Notes: a model not told the origin generated them from the sequence alone. Counted from the first letter of the stretch, positions 18,208-29,466 are shown. The stretch is 64,000 bases of DNA from Blautia faecicola (GCF_004123145.1 NZ_SDKC01000001.1:2699501-2763500), one strand, 5' to 3'. Translations and numbers: made by a program.

Positions 18208-18963
18208 CTATTTCGTGAGTGTCAGGATTTCAGGTTCGCCCTCAGTGATGAGAATCGTGTTCTCATAGTGAGCGGCCAGTGATTCATCTTCTGTCACAAC
18301 CGTCCAGTCGTCATCCAGCCAGCAAACTTCCGGTCTGCCCATGGTGATCATAGGCTCAATAGCAAGTGTCATACCCGGCACCAGACGGATTCCTCTCCGT
18401 TTCTGTGCAAAGTTCGGGATCTGCGGATCTTCATGCAGGCTGGTTCCGATTCCGTGGCCAACCAGATCTCTGACTACGCCGTATCCAAAACTCTCTGCAT
18501 AATTGCCGATCGCAGCGGAAATATCATACAGATGATTTCCTGCTTTTGCCATTTTAATTCCCTCAAAGAAACTCTGACGGGTTACATCAATCAGTTTCTG
18601 AGCTTCCGGGCTGATCTCCCCTACCGCATGAGTACGGGCAGCATCCGAATGATAACCTTTGTAGATGAGTCCGGCATCCAGGCTGACAATGTCTCCTTCG
18701 TGAAGAATTCTCTTCTTGCTCGGGATTCCATGTACAACTTCATCATTTACCGATACACAGATAGATGCAGGATATCCATTATAATGAAGGAAATTTGGGG
18801 TGCATCCGAAGCTTCGGATCATTTCTTCACCCAAATGATCGATTTCCCAGGTTGAAATCCCCGGTCTGATCGCTTTTGCAAGTTCGTCATGAACTTTCTC
18901 CAGCAGATGGCAGGATTCCCTCATTAATTCAATTTCCCTGGCAGTCTTTATTGATACTGACAT
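18208..18963 (-). CDS. map: methionine aminopeptidase, type I
   Basis: A 251-residue metalloprotease that removes the initiator methionine from nascent proteins. Seen: the pita-bread fold with metal ligands in VSLDAGLIYKGYHSDAARTHAVG (two Asp), GHGIGTSLHEDP (His), LAIEPMITMG (Glu) and TEDESLAAHYENT (Glu). It lies three bases from adk, which is the usual order adk-map-infA. It lacks the N-terminal SEC-C zinc extension seen in some Clostridial copies. Confidence 0.97.
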   Translation of the reverse strand: MSVSIKTAREIELMRESCHLLEKVHDELAKAIRPGISTWEIDHLGEEMIRSFGCTPNFLHYNGYPASICVSVNDEVVHGIPSKKRILHEGDIVSLDAGLIYKGYHSDAARTHAVGEISPEAQKLIDVTRQSFFEGIKMAKAGNHLYDISAAIGNYAESFGYGVVRDLVGHGIGTSLHEDPQIPNFAQKRRGIRLVPGMTLAIEPMITMGRPEVCWLDDDWTVVTEDESLAAHYENTILITEGEPEILTLTK

Positions 18964-18966
18964 GTT

Positions 18967-19611
18967 TTACGCTCCTAAGATTTCAGTGATAGCCTGGAAC
19001 ACATCATTCAGATCCTGTGTTCCGTCGACTTCTCTCAATACGCCTTCTTTTTTGTAGAAGTCGATCAAAGGCTTGGTTTGTTCATGATACACACTCAGAC
19101 GTTTGGTAACGGTTTCCGGTTTGTCATCGTCACGCAGCACCAGTTTTGCGCCGCATACATCACAGATATCTTCCACTTTCGGAGGATTGTGTTTGATGTG
19201 GTAGGTGCATCCGCATCCCGGGCACGCACGGCGTCCGCCCATACGGTTTACGATGTTCTCATCCGGAACTTCCACGTCAATTGCATAATCAATAGTTTCA
19301 CCCATTTTATCAAGCGCAGCTTTTAAAGCTTCCGCCTGTGGAATGGTTCTTGGAAAACCATCCAATACATAACCGTTTTTACAGTCTGCCTGATTAATTC
19401 GGTCAACGACCAGATCACAGGTCAACTCGTCAGGAACCAGATGTCCCTGATCCATATAGCTTTTTGCTTTGTTTCCAAGCTCTGTACCGTTTTTGATATT
19501 TGCCCGGAAGATATCTCCTGTGGAGATGTGCGGAATCTGATATTTCTCCGCGATTTTTTTCGCCTGTGTGCCTTTACCTGCACCAGGTGCACCCAACATA
19601 ATTAATTTCAT
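18967..19611 (-). CDS. adk: adenylate kinase, zinc-binding long form
   Basis: A 214-residue enzyme that interconverts ATP+AMP and two ADP. Seen: P-loop [10 protein letters not shown] at residues 7-16, the AMP site [19 protein letters not shown], and a long LID with Cys residues in [25 protein letters not shown], that is a structural zinc site as in Gram-positive Adk. In order after secY, 88 bases away. Confidence 0.98.
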   Translation of the reverse strand: MKLIMLGAPGAGKGTQAKKIAEKYQIPHISTGDIFRANIKNGTELGNKAKSYMDQGHLVPDELTCDLVVDRINQADCKNGYVLDGFPRTIPQAEALKAALDKMGETIDYAIDVEVPDENIVNRMGGRRACPGCGCTYHIKHNPPKVEDICDVCGAKLVLRDDDKPETVTKRLSVYHEQTKPLIDFYKKEGVLREVDGTQDLNDVFQAITEILGA

Positions 19612-19699
19612 TTTGTACCCTCTCCTTCTTTTTTGTTCAGTAATTAAAATAATTACTATAATAGCACTTTAAGGCTGTGGCGTAAAACGCCACAACCTT

Positions 19700-21016
19700 T
19701 TAGTTATCTAAAAAACCTTTGTAGTTTCTTACCAGCATCATGGATTCAATCTGTTTCAGTGTCTCCAGGACAACTCCTACGATAATGATGATAGAAGTTC
19801 CGCCGAAGGACACATTCGCACCGAATACACCATTAAAGAAGAACGGGATAACCGCTACAATAGTAAGCCCTGCTGCACCAATAAAGATGATATAGTTTAA
19901 CATCTTTGTCAGATAATCTACGGTTGGTTTTCCAGGACGGATGCCCGGGATGAAACCACCCTGCTTTTTCATGTTATCAGCTACTTCCAACGGGTTGAAA
20001 GTAATTGAAGTATAGAAGTAAGCGAAAAAGATTACCATGATGATATAAGCCACCAGGCCAATCGAATACCATGGATGATCCAGGTCAAACCAGTTATTAC
20101 TGTTCATACCTGCCAGAATCTTTCCACCGATACCTGTTCCACCGGTTTTGCCCAGGAAAGAAGCAATCACACTCGGAAAAGACATAATAGAGGATGCAAA
20201 GATTACCGGGATTACGCCGGCCGTATTTACTTTTAAAGGAATATGGCTGGACTGTCCGCCCATCATTTTTCTGCCCTGCATCTTTTTGGAATACTGAACA
20301 GGAATTCTTCTCTCAGCTCCGTTCAGGATAATTACCAGAATAACCACACCTATAATGATCGCAGCGATAATAACGCCGGAGAGGAGTGCTTTTGCGATAA
20401 TTTTTCCTTTCATGAAGCTTTCGTACAGTGTCGTCATATCACTTGGGATACGTGATACGATGTTGATCAAAAGTACGATGGAAATACCATTTCCAACACC
20501 TTTTTCGTTAATCTGTTCACCAACCCACATTAAGAAAGCAGAACCTGCTGTTAATGCAACAACTACTACAACTATTTTAACAAAATTGTTATCCGGAATC
20601 AATCCCCTGTTACCAAATCCGATTGCCATGGCAATAGATTCAAACAGAGATAATCCGATGGTTACATAACGGGTAATTGCGCCAAGTTTCTTTCTTCCAT
20701 CTTCTCCGTCTCTCTGCATTTCTTCCAATTTTGGAATTGCAATTGTGAGAAGCTGGATGATAATGGATGATGTGATGTAAGGTGTAATGCTAAGTGCAAA
20801 GATAGACATCTGTGAAAATGAACCGCCTGTAAATGCGTCGAGGAAGTTAAATGCATCGCCTGTCTGACTCTCAAACCAGGTTTTGAAATAACTTCCGTCG
20901 ACTCCCGGAACAGGGAGCTGGGAGCCAATTCGGATGACTACCAGCATCATTAACACATAAAAGATTCTATGTCTGACGTCTTTCACTTTAAATGCATTCT
21001 GAAGAGTCTTTAACAT
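19700..21016 (-). CDS. secY: protein translocase subunit SecY
   Basis: The 438-residue channel subunit of the SecYEG translocon in the cytoplasmic membrane. Seen: ten hydrophobic segments, an N-terminal cytosolic helix (AFKVKDVRHRIFYV), TM1 LVVIRIGSQLPVPGVD, the plug region after it, ALSITPYITSSIIIQLL, GNGISIVLLINI and the cytosolic loop GGFIPGIRPGKPTVDYL. A GGTGAG-type site precedes the ATG. It lies between rplO and adk, the standard place. Confidence 0.98.
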   Translation of the reverse strand: MLKTLQNAFKVKDVRHRIFYVLMMLVVIRIGSQLPVPGVDGSYFKTWFESQTGDAFNFLDAFTGGSFSQMSIFALSITPYITSSIIIQLLTIAIPKLEEMQRDGEDGRKKLGAITRYVTIGLSLFESIAMAIGFGNRGLIPDNNFVKIVVVVVALTAGSAFLMWVGEQINEKGVGNGISIVLLINIVSRIPSDMTTLYESFMKGKIIAKALLSGVIIAAIIIGVVILVIILNGAERRIPVQYSKKMQGRKMMGGQSSHIPLKVNTAGVIPVIFASSIMSFPSVIASFLGKTGGTGIGGKILAGMNSNNWFDLDHPWYSIGLVAYIIMVIFFAYFYTSITFNPLEVADNMKKQGGFIPGIRPGKPTVDYLTKMLNYIIFIGAAGLTIVAVIPFFFNGVFGANVSFGGTSIIIIVGVVLETLKQIESMMLVRNYKGFLDN

Positions 21017-21029
21017 ATAAGCTCACCTC

Positions 21030-21464
21030 TTATGCTACTGTTCCACCTGCTGCTTCAATTTTTGCTTTTGCGCCTTCGCTTACTGCAGTAACTTTTACAG
21101 TCAGTTTTTTTGTCAGTTCTCCGTTACCCAGGATCTTAACGCCATCCTTCGGATTGGAAACCAGTCCGCTCTCAACCAGGGCTGCGATAGTAACTTCTGC
21201 TCCATCTTCAAATCTGTTCAGAGCTTCTACATTGATACCAACGATTTCTTTGGTATTTCTGTTCTTGAAACCTCTCTTAGGAAGTCTTCTGTATAAAGGC
21301 ATCTGACCACCTTCGAAACCTGGTCTTGGAGCTCCGGAACGAGCTTTCTGTCCTTTATGTCCTTTACCAGCTGTTTTACCATTTCCTGAACCGTGTCCAC
21401 GGCCTCTACGGAAGTCATCACTCTGTCTGGAACCTTCTGCAGGTCTTAAATTAGATAAATCCAT
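21030..21464 (-). CDS. rplO: 50S ribosomal protein L15
   Basis: A 144-residue late-assembly protein of the large subunit. Seen: [13 protein letters not shown], the glycine-rich [20 protein letters not shown], and [19 protein letters not shown]; the C-terminal globular domain carries VNVEALNRF. It ends 13 bases before secY. AGGAGGTG precedes the ATG. Confidence 0.98.
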   Translation of the reverse strand: MDLSNLRPAEGSRQSDDFRRGRGHGSGNGKTAGKGHKGQKARSGAPRPGFEGGQMPLYRRLPKRGFKNRNTKEIVGINVEALNRFEDGAEVTIAALVESGLVSNPKDGVKILGNGELTKKLTVKVTAVSEGAKAKIEAAGGTVA

Positions 21465-21487
21465 TGTGGCACCTCCTTCTATTCTAA

Positions 21488-21661
21488 TTACGCTTCTTCA
21501 ACTTTTACTAAATGCTGAACCTGTTTGATCATACCTCTTGTTGCTGCGTTGTCCGGCAGTTCAACAGTTTTATGCATTTTGGTCAGTCCCAGAGCTTCGA
21601 TTGTTTTTTTGTGTTTTGGAACTGCACCGATTGTAGATTTTACTAAAGTAATTTTTAACAT
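21488..21661 (-). CDS. rpmD: 50S ribosomal protein L30
   Basis: A 57-residue large-subunit protein. Seen: [34 protein letters not shown] and the C-terminal [13 protein letters not shown]. The start at 21661 gives the standard length and follows GGAGG; an upstream ATG at 21682 lies inside rpsE. Confidence 0.97.
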   Translation of the reverse strand: MLKITLVKSTIGAVPKHKKTIEALGLTKMHKTVELPDNAATRGMIKQVQHLVKVEEA

Positions 21662-21674
21662 TTTCCAGTCCTCC

Positions 21675-22184
21675 TTAAGCAAAGATCTCTTCTACGGATT
21701 TACCGCGAAGTCTAGCTACTTCTTCCGGAGTCTTTAACTGACTTAAACCTGCGATGGTAGCAAGTACGACGTTCTGTTTATTTCTGGAACCCATACATTT
21801 TGTACGGATGTTTTTGATACCTGCTAACTCGATAACCGCACGAGCCGGACCACCAGCGATTACACCAGTACCTTCCGGAGCTCTCTTCATCAGAAGTTCA
21901 GCGCTGCCGAATTTACCAATGTAGTCATGTGTGATACTGTTGTTTTCATCTCTTGCTACGGTTACTAATTTTTTGATAGCATCTTCTTTTCCTTTGCGGA
22001 TAGCTTCCGGAATTTCAGCTGCTTTTCCAAGTCCTGCACCAACATGTCCGTTGCCGTCTCCAACAACTACTAAAGCTGTAAAACGCATGGTACGTCCACC
22101 TTTAACAACTTTTGTTACACGTTTGATTGAGACTACTTTTTCTTCTAATTCTAACTGACTAGCATCAATGATTGTATGTCTCAT
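21675..22184 (-). CDS. rpsE: 30S ribosomal protein S5
   Basis: A 169-residue small-subunit protein involved in decoding accuracy and mRNA unwinding. Seen: [22 protein letters not shown], the loop [25 protein letters not shown], and [21 protein letters not shown]. The site carrying classical spectinomycin-resistance changes (the KVVKGG loop) looks wild type. It ends 13 bases before rpmD. Confidence 0.98.
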   Translation of the reverse strand: MRHTIIDASQLELEEKVVSIKRVTKVVKGGRTMRFTALVVVGDGNGHVGAGLGKAAEIPEAIRKGKEDAIKKLVTVARDENNSITHDYIGKFGSAELLMKRAPEGTGVIAGGPARAVIELAGIKNIRTKCMGSRNKQNVVLATIAGLSQLKTPEEVARLRGKSVEEIFA

Positions 22185-22204
22185 GTATTTCGCTCCTCTC
22201 TTTC

Positions 22205-22573
22205 CTAGAATTTCAGGCCAGCTTCTCTAGCTGCATCTGCTAATGCTTTAATTTTACCATGGTATACGAAACCGCCTCTGTCGAATACAACTTCTTCGAT
22301 TCCTGCTTCAACTGCTTTCTTACCGATAACAGTTCCCAGGTAAGCTGCTGCTGCTACTGTGTTGGTCTGTTCCAGTTCTGCTTTTACGTCTTTCTGAAGA
22401 GTAGAAGCGGATACTAATGTTTTTCCAACGGTATCATCAATGATCTGTGCATACATATGGTTGTTACTTCTGAATACAGCCAGACGAGGTCTCTGAGCTG
22501 TACCAACGATATGATGACGCATTCTTCTATGCTTTTTAGTACGAACACTCGCTCTTGATACTTTATTAATCAT
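22205..22573 (-). CDS. rplR: 50S ribosomal protein L18
   Basis: A 122-residue 5S rRNA-binding protein. Seen: the basic N-terminus [40 protein letters not shown], and the end [26 protein letters not shown]. Follows rplF by 17 bases. Confidence 0.98.
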   Translation of the reverse strand: MINKVSRASVRTKKHRRMRHHIVGTAQRPRLAVFRSNNHMYAQIIDDTVGKTLVSASTLQKDVKAELEQTNTVAAAAYLGTVIGKKAVEAGIEEVVFDRGGFVYHGKIKALADAAREAGLKF

Positions 22574-22590
22574 TTTTGCACTCTCCTTAT

Positions 22591-23130
22591 TTATTTCTTA
22601 CCAGTTTTACCAACTTTACGTCTGATAACTTCATCAGCATACTTGATACCTTTACCTTTGTAAGGTTCCGGTCTTCTCTTTTCTCTGATTTCAGCTGCGT
22701 ACTGGCCAACTTTTTCTTTGCTGATACCTTTTACGGTGATCTTGTTGCCATCTACAGTTGTTTCCAATCCTTCCGGATCTTCCATTTCAACTGGGTGAGA
22801 ATATCCTAAGGAAAGAACTAATTTCTTACCCTGTTTCTGAGCTCTGTAACCTACACCGTTTACTTCCAGAACTTTCTGATATCCTTCGCTGACACCAACA
22901 ACCATGTTGTGGATCAGTGTTCTGGTCAGACCGTGCAGAGCTTTCATTTTCTTTAAGTCGTTTGGTCTTGTTACTACTACCTGGCCATCTTCTACTTTGA
23001 TGTCCATTTCTACAGGCAGATTTCTTTCCAGAGTTCCTTTAGAACCTTTTACAACAACGTAATTGTTCTCTTTAACTTCAACTGTTACTCCAGCCGGAAC
23101 AACTACAGGCAGTCTTCCAATACGTGACAT
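22591..23130 (-). CDS. rplF: 50S ribosomal protein L6
   Basis: A 179-residue protein near the GTPase centre of the 50S subunit. Seen: [19 protein letters not shown], the paired L6 domains, [21 protein letters not shown] and the tail [26 protein letters not shown] precedes the ATG. It is 97 bases downstream of rpsH. Confidence 0.98.
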   Translation of the reverse strand: MSRIGRLPVVVPAGVTVEVKENNYVVVKGSKGTLERNLPVEMDIKVEDGQVVVTRPNDLKKMKALHGLTRTLIHNMVVGVSEGYQKVLEVNGVGYRAQKQGKKLVLSLGYSHPVEMEDPEGLETTVDGNKITVKGISKEKVGQYAAEIREKRRPEPYKGKGIKYADEVIRRKVGKTGKK

Positions 23131-23227
23131 ACCATTTTCCTCCTATTAACTTAGATTTTCGGAGAGGACGCTTAGTCCCCTCTGTTTTCAGTTTCTATAT
23201 CTCTTGCTTGCGCGAAGTGATCAAATC

Positions 23228-23629
23228 TTACCAAACGAATGCCAGAACTTCGCCACCAACCTGCAGCTTTCTAGCTTCTTTATCAGTAATAACACCCTGG
23301 TTTGTAGACAGAATTGCGATTCCCAGTCCGCCCAGTACTCTTGGCAGTTCGTCTTTACCAGCGTAAATACGAAGACCTGGTTTGGAAATTCTTTTCAGAC
23401 CAGTGATGATCTTTTCGTTTTTGTCAGCACCGTATTTCAGAGTGATACGGATGTTTTTGAAGTTTCCATCTTCTACGATGTCATATTTTGCTACATAACC
23501 TTCTTTAACCAGAATGTCTGCGATAGCAACTTTGATTTTGGATGCCGGAACGTCTACAGTGTCATGTTTTGCTGTGTTTGCGTTACGGATTCTTGTAAGC
23601 ATATCTGCAATCGGATCGCTCATTGTCAT
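23228..23629 (-). CDS. rpsH: 30S ribosomal protein S8
   Basis: A 133-residue central-domain 16S rRNA binder that, in other bacteria, also represses the spc operon. Seen: [20 protein letters not shown], the C-terminal [37 protein letters not shown] and EVLAFVW. The ATG at 23629 has GGAGG eight bases upstream; the next Met (23623) is too far. Confidence 0.98.
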   Translation of the reverse strand: MTMSDPIADMLTRIRNANTAKHDTVDVPASKIKVAIADILVKEGYVAKYDIVEDGNFKNIRITLKYGADKNEKIITGLKRISKPGLRIYAGKDELPRVLGGLGIAILSTNQGVITDKEARKLQVGGEVLAFVW

Positions 23630-23763
23630 GATAGTTTCCTCCTAATTATTTAGACTTTTCATGTTCTTGTTTTGTATGTGTATACCCTCTCACTTTAGCG
23701 CAGCCTTGCGGCTTTGCCAAGTGATGCGGGCTTTCTTCGGATCTTTCGATCCGTTTTCAACTC

Positions 23764-23949
23764 TTACCAGCTTGCTTTCTTAACACCCGGGATCTGTCCT
23801 TTGTATGCTAATTCACGGAAGCAAATTCTGCAGATTCCGTATTTTCTTAAGTAAGCATGTGGACGACCACAGATTCTGCAACGATTGTATTCTCTTGTAG
23901 AGAATTTCTGTTTACGCTGCTGTTTGATTTTCATTGCTGTCTTAGCCAT
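23764..23949 (-). CDS. rpsN: 30S ribosomal protein S14, zinc-binding type
   Basis: The 61-residue zinc form of S14. Seen: [21 protein letters not shown], with four cysteines in two CxxC pairs, and [18 protein letters not shown] at the end. The short zinc-type S14 is common in Firmicutes and points away from a Proteobacterial origin. The 134-base spacer to rpsH shows no feature. Confidence 0.98.
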   Translation of the reverse strand: MAKTAMKIKQQRKQKFSTREYNRCRICGRPHAYLRKYGICRICFRELAYKGQIPGVKKASW

Positions 23950-23967
23950 GAATTTTCCCTCCTATTC

Positions 23968-24507
23968 TTACTTTGAAAACGGCATGTTGAATAATGTCAA
24001 TAATTCACGAGCTTCTTCATCAGTCTTAGCTGTTGTAACGAAGATGATGTCCATACCTCTTACTTTATCAACTTTATCATACTCGATTTCTGGGAAAATC
24101 AACTGTTCTTTAATACCCAGTGCATAGTTTCCTCTTCCGTCAAATGCGTTTGGATTAACTCCACGGAAGTCACGTACACGAGGCAGAGCCAGGTTGATCA
24201 GACGATCAGCGAACTCATACATTTTTTCCCCTCTCAGGGTTACTTTACAACCGATTGGCATACCTTCACGGATTTTGAAGTTAGCTACGGAATTTTTTGC
24301 TCTTGTCAGAACTGCTTTCTGTCCGGAGATTGTTTCCAGATCTTTTACAGCTGCTTCCAGGATTTTAGCATTTTCTTTGGCTTCGCCAACACCCATGTTG
24401 ATTACGATCTTATCGAGTTTTGGCACTTCCATGATATTTTTATAACCAAATTTCTTGGTCATAGCATCTACGATCTCATTTTTGTAAGTATCTTTCAGTC
24501 TGCTCAC
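23968..24507 (-). CDS. rplE: 50S ribosomal protein L5
   Basis: A 179-residue 5S rRNA-binding protein of the central protuberance. Seen: [67 protein letters not shown]. The GTG at 24507 is preferred over an in-frame TTG at 24513: GGAGG lies nine bases before the GTG, and the resulting [12 protein letters not shown] has the family's normal length. Confidence 0.97.
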   Translation of the reverse strand: MSRLKDTYKNEIVDAMTKKFGYKNIMEVPKLDKIVINMGVGEAKENAKILEAAVKDLETISGQKAVLTRAKNSVANFKIREGMPIGCKVTLRGEKMYEFADRLINLALPRVRDFRGVNPNAFDGRGNYALGIKEQLIFPEIEYDKVDKVRGMDIIFVTTAKTDEEARELLTLFNMPFSK

Positions 24508-24529
24508 TTTCAATTGCCTCCTCTCTCAA

Positions 24530-24835
24530 TTAGTCGATTACTTCGTTGCTGCCTTTTGCAACACGAACTTTTTTGCCATCTTCAACTTTGAAGCCTACAC
24601 GAACTGCTTTTCCGTTGTGGATCAGCATTACGTTGGATGCGTCGATCGGAGCTTCTTTGTTGATGATTCCACCCTGCTGGTTAGCCATAGAAGGTTTTGC
24701 ATGTTTTGTGATCATGTTGACACCTTCAACGATGACTTTACCGTCTTTTACAGACAGAACTTTTCCTTCTTTGTCTTTATCTTTACCGGCGATTACCTTA
24801 ACGGTGTCACCTTTTTTAATTTTTAAACTTGCCAT
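24530..24835 (-). CDS. rplX: 50S ribosomal protein L24
   Basis: A 101-residue assembly initiator of the large subunit. Seen: an N-terminal KOW motif [22 protein letters not shown] and the conserved [34 protein letters not shown] precedes the ATG. It lies 12 bases after rplN. Confidence 0.98.
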   Translation of the reverse strand: MASLKIKKGDTVKVIAGKDKDKEGKVLSVKDGKVIVEGVNMITKHAKPSMANQQGGIINKEAPIDASNVMLIHNGKAVRVGFKVEDGKKVRVAKGSNEVID

Positions 24836-24847
24836 CAGGTTACCTCC

Positions 24848-25216
24848 TTATAATACTTCTGGAGCCAGGGATACAATTTTCATAAACTGTTTCTCACGAA
24901 GCTCTCTTGCTACTGGTCCAAAGATACGAGTTCCCCTTGGTGTTTTGTCATCTTTGATGATGACTGCTGCATTCTCATCAAATTTGATGTAAGAACCATC
25001 TTTACGACGAACACCTTTTACAGTACGTACAACAACAGCCTTAACTACATCGCCTTTTTTAACAACGCCGCCTGGTGTTGCATCTTTGACGGAAGCAACG
25101 ATAACATCACCGATATTGGCATATCTTCTAGTAGAACCGCCCATAACACGGATACACAGAATCTCTTTTGCACCTGTGTTATCAGCAACTCTAAGTCTAC
25201 TTTCCTGCTGAATCAT
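24848..25216 (-). CDS. rplN: 50S ribosomal protein L14
   Basis: A 122-residue five-stranded barrel protein on the subunit interface that also binds the silencing factor RsfS. Seen: [20 protein letters not shown], the [21 protein letters not shown] stretch and the end [19 protein letters not shown]. Length is exactly canonical. Confidence 0.98.
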   Translation of the reverse strand: MIQQESRLRVADNTGAKEILCIRVMGGSTRRYANIGDVIVASVKDATPGGVVKKGDVVKAVVVRTVKGVRRKDGSYIKFDENAAVIIKDDKTPRGTRIFGPVARELREKQFMKIVSLAPEVL

Positions 25217-25252
25217 GCTGGTATTCCTCCTATACGAATTAACTGATAACGA

Positions 25253-25507
25253 TTATTTTACTTTCTCAACGATTTCAACCAGTCTCCATCTTTTGTCTTT
25301 GGACAGCGGTCTGGTTTCCATAACTTTCACGGTATCACCGATGCTGCACTGATTCTGTTCATCATGTGCTTTCAGTTTATATGTTCTCTTTACGATTTTT
25401 TTGTAAAGAGGATGTTTTACATGGTCTTCGATAGCAACTACGATTGTTTTGTCCATCTTGTTGCTTACTACTTTACCAATACGTGTTTTTCTAAGATTTC
25501 TTTCCAC
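25253..25507 (-). CDS. rpsQ: 30S ribosomal protein S17
   Basis: An 84-residue OB-fold primary 16S rRNA binder. Seen: [41 protein letters not shown] and [33 protein letters not shown] precedes the ATG by about eight bases. Confidence 0.98.
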   Translation of the reverse strand: MERNLRKTRIGKVVSNKMDKTIVVAIEDHVKHPLYKKIVKRTYKLKAHDEQNQCSIGDTVKVMETRPLSKDKRWRLVEIVEKVK

Positions 25508-25529
25508 GATTTAGTGCCTCCTTCTTAGA

Positions 25530-25736
25530 TTACTGTACGTTCGCCTTTTCAGCGATTACGGTCTGAATTCTGGCAATATTTCTACGAACCTCTTTGATTC
25601 TGCTTGTATTGTCCAGCTGATTGGTTGCATTCTGGAATCTCAGGTTAAAGAGTTCCTTCTTAGCAGCTACTAATTCTTCCTGTAATTCTGTAGCTGATTT
25701 CGCTTTTAAATCTTCTACATAATTTTTAATTTTCAC
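25530..25736 (-). CDS. rpmC: 50S ribosomal protein L29
   Basis: A 68-residue protein at the tunnel exit, part of the docking site for SRP and trigger factor. Seen: [20 protein letters not shown] and [29 protein letters not shown]. The GTG at 25736 is taken as start, since it gives normal length and matches family starts; GAAGGCGG lies about nine bases upstream. It overlaps the end of rplP by 11 bases. Confidence 0.96.
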   Translation of the reverse strand: MKIKNYVEDLKAKSATELQEELVAAKKELFNLRFQNATNQLDNTSRIKEVRRNIARIQTVIAEKANVQ

Positions 25737-26163
25737 TGTTATCACCGCCTTCTAAGTCTGCACGAGAAACGATTTTACATTTACATGGTAACTTATGCAT
25801 TGCAAGACGTAATGCTTCACGAGCTGTTTCTTCAGGTACACCTGCGATCTCGAACATTACACGGCCTGGCTTAACAACTGCTACCCAGTATTCCAGAGCA
25901 CCTTTACCGGAACCCATACGTGTTTCTGCTGGTTTTGCTGTTACTGGTTTGTCTGGGAAAATTTTGATCCAAACTTTACCACCACGTTTGATATAACGAG
26001 TCATGGCAACACGGGCTGCCTCGATCTGGTTAGACTTGATCCAGCATGGATCCATTGCTACAAGACCGAACTCACCGTAGTTGATTTTATTTCCTCTTAA
26101 TGCTTTTCCTCTCATGGATCCGCGGAATTGTTTACGACGTTTAACTCTCTTAGGCATTAACAT
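25726..26163 (-). CDS. rplP: 50S ribosomal protein L16
   Basis: A 145-residue protein near the A site, where some antibiotics of the evernimicin type act. Seen: [51 protein letters not shown], and a short acidic tail GDNSEN. The ATG at 26163 directly follows the rpsC stop; an internal ATG two codons later is an alternative. Confidence 0.97.
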   Translation of the reverse strand: MLMPKRVKRRKQFRGSMRGKALRGNKINYGEFGLVAMDPCWIKSNQIEAARVAMTRYIKRGGKVWIKIFPDKPVTAKPAETRMGSGKGALEYWVAVVKPGRVMFEIAGVPEETAREALRLAMHKLPCKCKIVSRADLEGGDNSEN

Positions 26164-26165
26164 AA

Positions 26166-26822
26166 TTATTTATCGCTCCCTTCCTTAGTTCCTTTGGTTG
26201 GAAGAACTTCGCCATTATAAACCCAAGCTTTTACACCAACTTTTCCGTAGGTTGTATCAGCTTCTGCGAAGCCATAGTCAATATCTGCTCTCAGTGTCTG
26301 AAGCGGAATAGTACCTTCGCTGTAGAACTCTGTACGAGCCATATCTGCTCCACCAAGACGTCCGGATACGGATGTTTTGATTCCTTTTGCTCCGGCTTTC
26401 ATTGTTCTCTGCATTGTAGATTTCATAGCACGACGGAAGGAAATACGGTTTTCCAGCTGCAGTGCGATGTTTTCTGCTACCAGCTGAGCATCTCTGTCTG
26501 GTCTCTTAACTTCTTTGATGTCAACGATCAGTTTCTTTGTTGTATATTTCTGCAGTTCTTTTTTCACTTTCTCGATTTCAGAACCACCTTTACCGATTAC
26601 AACGCCCGGTTTAGCTGTATAAATGATAACTTTTACACGCTCGGAAGCTCTTTCGATTTCGATTTTAGCAACACCTGCACTGTACAGTTTCTTTTTCAGG
26701 AATGTTCTGATGTTATAGTCTTCCACCAGGTTGTCAGCAAAGTCTTTTTCTGCATACCATTTGGAATCCCAGTCTTTGATAACACCGACTCTAAGGCCGT
26801 GTGGGTTAACTTTCTGTCCCAT
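26166..26822 (-). CDS. rpsC: 30S ribosomal protein S3
   Basis: A 218-residue protein at the mRNA entry tunnel with helicase function. Seen: [20 protein letters not shown], the KH domain with [17 protein letters not shown], and the C-terminal [22 protein letters not shown]. Typical length. AAGGAGGGTA precedes the ATG. Confidence 0.98.
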   Translation of the reverse strand: MGQKVNPHGLRVGVIKDWDSKWYAEKDFADNLVEDYNIRTFLKKKLYSAGVAKIEIERASERVKVIIYTAKPGVVIGKGGSEIEKVKKELQKYTTKKLIVDIKEVKRPDRDAQLVAENIALQLENRISFRRAMKSTMQRTMKAGAKGIKTSVSGRLGGADMARTEFYSEGTIPLQTLRADIDYGFAEADTTYGKVGVKAWVYNGEVLPTKGTKEGSDK

Positions 26823-26836
26823 GATTACCCTCCTTA

Positions 26837-27223
26837 TTATCTTTCATCTAACACGATAGAGATATGACTTGTTCTTTTCTCAATTCTGTATGCTCTACCC
26901 TGTGCTCTCGGTCTGATTCTCTTCATTGTAGGTGCTTTGTTTGCGTAGCACTCTGCAACGTACAGATTTTCAAGGCTCATGCCGTTGTTGTTCTCAGCAT
27001 TTGCGATTGCAGACTCCAGTAATTTTTTGATTACGCTTGAAGCGTAACGTGGGTTGTATGTCAGAATTCCCAGTGCTGTCTGCACATCTTTTCCACGAAT
27101 TACATCCAGTACATAACAAGCTTTCTGTACGGACATTCTTGCGTAGGATAACTTAGCAGATGGTCTGGTATCTTTATTAGCATTTCTTGCTCTTTTAATC
27201 TGGCTTCTATGTCCTTTTGCCAT
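26837..27223 (-). CDS. rplV: 50S ribosomal protein L22
   Basis: A 128-residue tunnel-wall protein whose extended hairpin is a macrolide-resistance site. Seen: [23 protein letters not shown], a C-terminal hairpin region [24 protein letters not shown], which looks intact. A GGAGGATTTTAGTC-type site precedes the ATG. Confidence 0.98.
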   Translation of the reverse strand: MAKGHRSQIKRARNANKDTRPSAKLSYARMSVQKACYVLDVIRGKDVQTALGILTYNPRYASSVIKKLLESAIANAENNNGMSLENLYVAECYANKAPTMKRIRPRAQGRAYRIEKRTSHISIVLDER

Positions 27224-27260
27224 GACTAAAATCCTCCTTTCAAGATTGGGCTATACCGCT

Positions 27261-27545
27261 TTATTTACGAACACCTGATTTTTTCTCGTCTTTTCCATGT
27301 CCTCTGTAAGTTCTTGTAGCAACGAACTCACCCAGTTTATGTCCAACCATATCTTCTGTAACATATACTGGCACATGTTTTCTTCCATCATGGACAGCGA
27401 TTGTGTGTCCTACGAAAGATGGGAAGATTGTGGAACGACGTGACCAGGTTTTAATAACTGATTTATCTCCTGCTGCATTCATAGCATCAACTTTTTTAAG
27501 TAAGCTCTGATCTGCAAAAGGTCCTTTTTTCAATGAACGAGCCAT
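27261..27545 (-). CDS. rpsS: 30S ribosomal protein S19
   Basis: A 94-residue head protein contacting tRNA. Seen: [61 protein letters not shown] and a basic tail. It follows rplB by 13 bases. Confidence 0.98.
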   Translation of the reverse strand: MARSLKKGPFADQSLLKKVDAMNAAGDKSVIKTWSRRSTIFPSFVGHTIAVHDGRKHVPVYVTEDMVGHKLGEFVATRTYRGHGKDEKKSGVRK

Positions 27546-27558
27546 TTACGTAACCTCC

Positions 27559-28404
27559 TTATTTCGCTAATGTTTTACCGTCTCTTCTTCTTACGATATA
27601 CTTATTGGACTGTTTGTTTTTCTTTCTGGTCTTCAGGCCCAGAGCAGGTTTACCCCATGGAGTACATGGACCAGGACGGCCGATACCGGTCTTTCCTTCA
27701 CCACCACCATGCGGATGGTCATTCGGGTTCATAACGGAACCACGTACAGTCGGGCGGATACCCATGTGACGTTTTCTTCCGGCTTTACCGATGTTTACCA
27801 GGTTGTGCTCTCCGTTTCCTACAACACCGATAGATGCACGGCAGTTGATCGGAACCATTCTCATTTCGCCTGAAGGCAGTCTTAAGGTTGCGTATTTTCC
27901 TTCTTTTGCCATCAGCTGAGCTCCATTACCAGCAGAACGAACCAGCTGTCCGCCCTTTCCAGGATGAAGTTCTACATTGTGTACCATAGTACCAACCGGG
28001 ATCTCTGACAGCGGCATGCAGTTACCAGGTCTAACTTCTGCGTTAGTTCCGTTCATAACTTTAGCGCCGACTTTCAGTCCTTCTGGTGCCAGGATGTATG
28101 CTTTTTCACCGTCTGCGTAGCAGATCAGTGCGATATTTGCTGTTCTGTTCGGATCGTATTCGATAGCAACTACAGTTGCAGGGATATCATCTTTTCTTCT
28201 CTTGAAGTCGATGATTCTGTATTTTCTTCTGCTTCCGCCTCCGCGATGTCTAACTGTAATTTTACCCTGATTGTTACGTCCGGAATTCTTTTTCAGAGAT
28301 ACTACCAGAGATTTCTCCGGTGTGGATTTTGTGATTTCAGCAAAATCCAGGCTTGTCATATTTCTTCTGGACGGTGTATATGGGCTAAACTTTTTAATTC
28401 CCAT
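27559..28404 (-). CDS. rplB: 50S ribosomal protein L2
   Basis: A 281-residue protein essential for peptidyl transferase centre assembly. Seen: [39 protein letters not shown], and [21 protein letters not shown] containing the catalytically important His. Length slightly above the E. coli 273. A clear AGGAG precedes the ATG. Confidence 0.98.
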   Translation of the reverse strand: MGIKKFSPYTPSRRNMTSLDFAEITKSTPEKSLVVSLKKNSGRNNQGKITVRHRGGGSRRKYRIIDFKRRKDDIPATVVAIEYDPNRTANIALICYADGEKAYILAPEGLKVGAKVMNGTNAEVRPGNCMPLSEIPVGTMVHNVELHPGKGGQLVRSAGNGAQLMAKEGKYATLRLPSGEMRMVPINCRASIGVVGNGEHNLVNIGKAGRKRHMGIRPTVRGSVMNPNDHPHGGGEGKTGIGRPGPCTPWGKPALGLKTRKKNKQSNKYIVRRRDGKTLAK

Positions 28405-28487
28405 TGTATTTATCTCCTTTCATTCAGCGATAGTAAGAGCGATCGGATGTTCGCTCAAGTCTTATTGACTTTGTCCGCTTTGCAATC

Positions 28488-28787
28488 TTACAGACCTTCG
28501 AAGATCTCGATGTCTTTGCTGTTCTCTGTCAGAGTAACGATTGCTTTTTTAGTTTTAGCTGTTTTTCCAACTGTGTAACCACGACGTTTTTTCTTACCAT
28601 CAAGGTTCATGGTGTTTACAGTTTTAACTTCTGTTCCTTCGAACATTTTTTCAACAGCTTCTTTGATCATAGATTTGTTTGCTTCCGGATGAACCAGGAA
28701 AGTGTATTTTTTCTCGCTCATAGCGTTCATACTTTTTTCAGTTACAACCGGTTTAAGGATTACATCATAATATTGAATGTTAGCCAT
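28488..28787 (-). CDS. rplW: 50S ribosomal protein L23
   Basis: A 99-residue tunnel-exit protein that docks trigger factor and SRP. Seen: [25 protein letters not shown] and [29 protein letters not shown]. Its ATG overlaps the rplD stop by one base (TAATG), a translational coupling signal. Confidence 0.98.
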   Translation of the reverse strand: MANIQYYDVILKPVVTEKSMNAMSEKKYTFLVHPEANKSMIKEAVEKMFEGTEVKTVNTMNLDGKKKRRGYTVGKTAKTKKAIVTLTENSKDIEIFEGL

Positions 28788-29401
28788 TATGCATATACCT
28801 CCTCAACTTTTGCAACAGCTGCTTTATCCAGAACAACTGTGTTGTATTTCAGGATATCGAATACATTCATTGTTCCAACAGATGCTGTGATCACGTTCGG
28901 AATGTTTCTTGCAGATACGATTACGTTTTCGTTATCGGTAACAACCATAGCTTTTTCAACTTTCAGGTTGTTCAGTACATTCTGCATATCCTTTGTTTTA
29001 ATAGCGTCTAATTTCAGTTCGTCCAGGACTACCAGTTTGTTTTCCTGTACTCTTGTTGTCAGAGCAGATTTCAGAGCGATTCTTCTTTCTTTCTTGTTCA
29101 TCTTGAAAGAGTAATCTCTTGGTACCGGTGCGAATACAACTCCGCCGCCTGTCCACTGTGGAGCTCTTGTTGAACCCTGTCTTGCATGACCAGTTCCTTT
29201 CTGTCTCCAAGGTTTTCTTCCGCCTCCGCTTACTTCAGAGCGGGTTTTTGCTTTCTGAGTTCCCTGACGTTTATTTGCCAGCTGGCGCACAACTGCCATA
29301 TGAACAAGATGTTCATTTACTTCTACACCGAACACAGCGTCGTTCAGTTCCAGTGTGCCAACTTCATTGCCTTCCATATTATAAACAGATACGTTTGACA
29401 T
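28787..29401 (-). CDS. rplD: 50S ribosomal protein L4
   Basis: A 204-residue tunnel protein; in E. coli it also represses the S10 operon. Seen: [21 protein letters not shown], the extended loop [43 protein letters not shown], and the Rossmann-like C-terminal half. The ATG at 29401 has AAGGAGG upstream; the frame is open to 29422 but without a site. Confidence 0.97.
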   Translation of the reverse strand: MSNVSVYNMEGNEVGTLELNDAVFGVEVNEHLVHMAVVRQLANKRQGTQKAKTRSEVSGGGRKPWRQKGTGHARQGSTRAPQWTGGGVVFAPVPRDYSFKMNKKERRIALKSALTTRVQENKLVVLDELKLDAIKTKDMQNVLNNLKVEKAMVVTDNENVIVSARNIPNVITASVGTMNVFDILKYNTVVLDKAAVAKVEEVYA

Positions 29402-29466
29402 CTGTGTGTTCCTCCTTTTCAAGAATCATGCCTCGCGGCATCGGGTCCACCGATCATCCGTTAAAA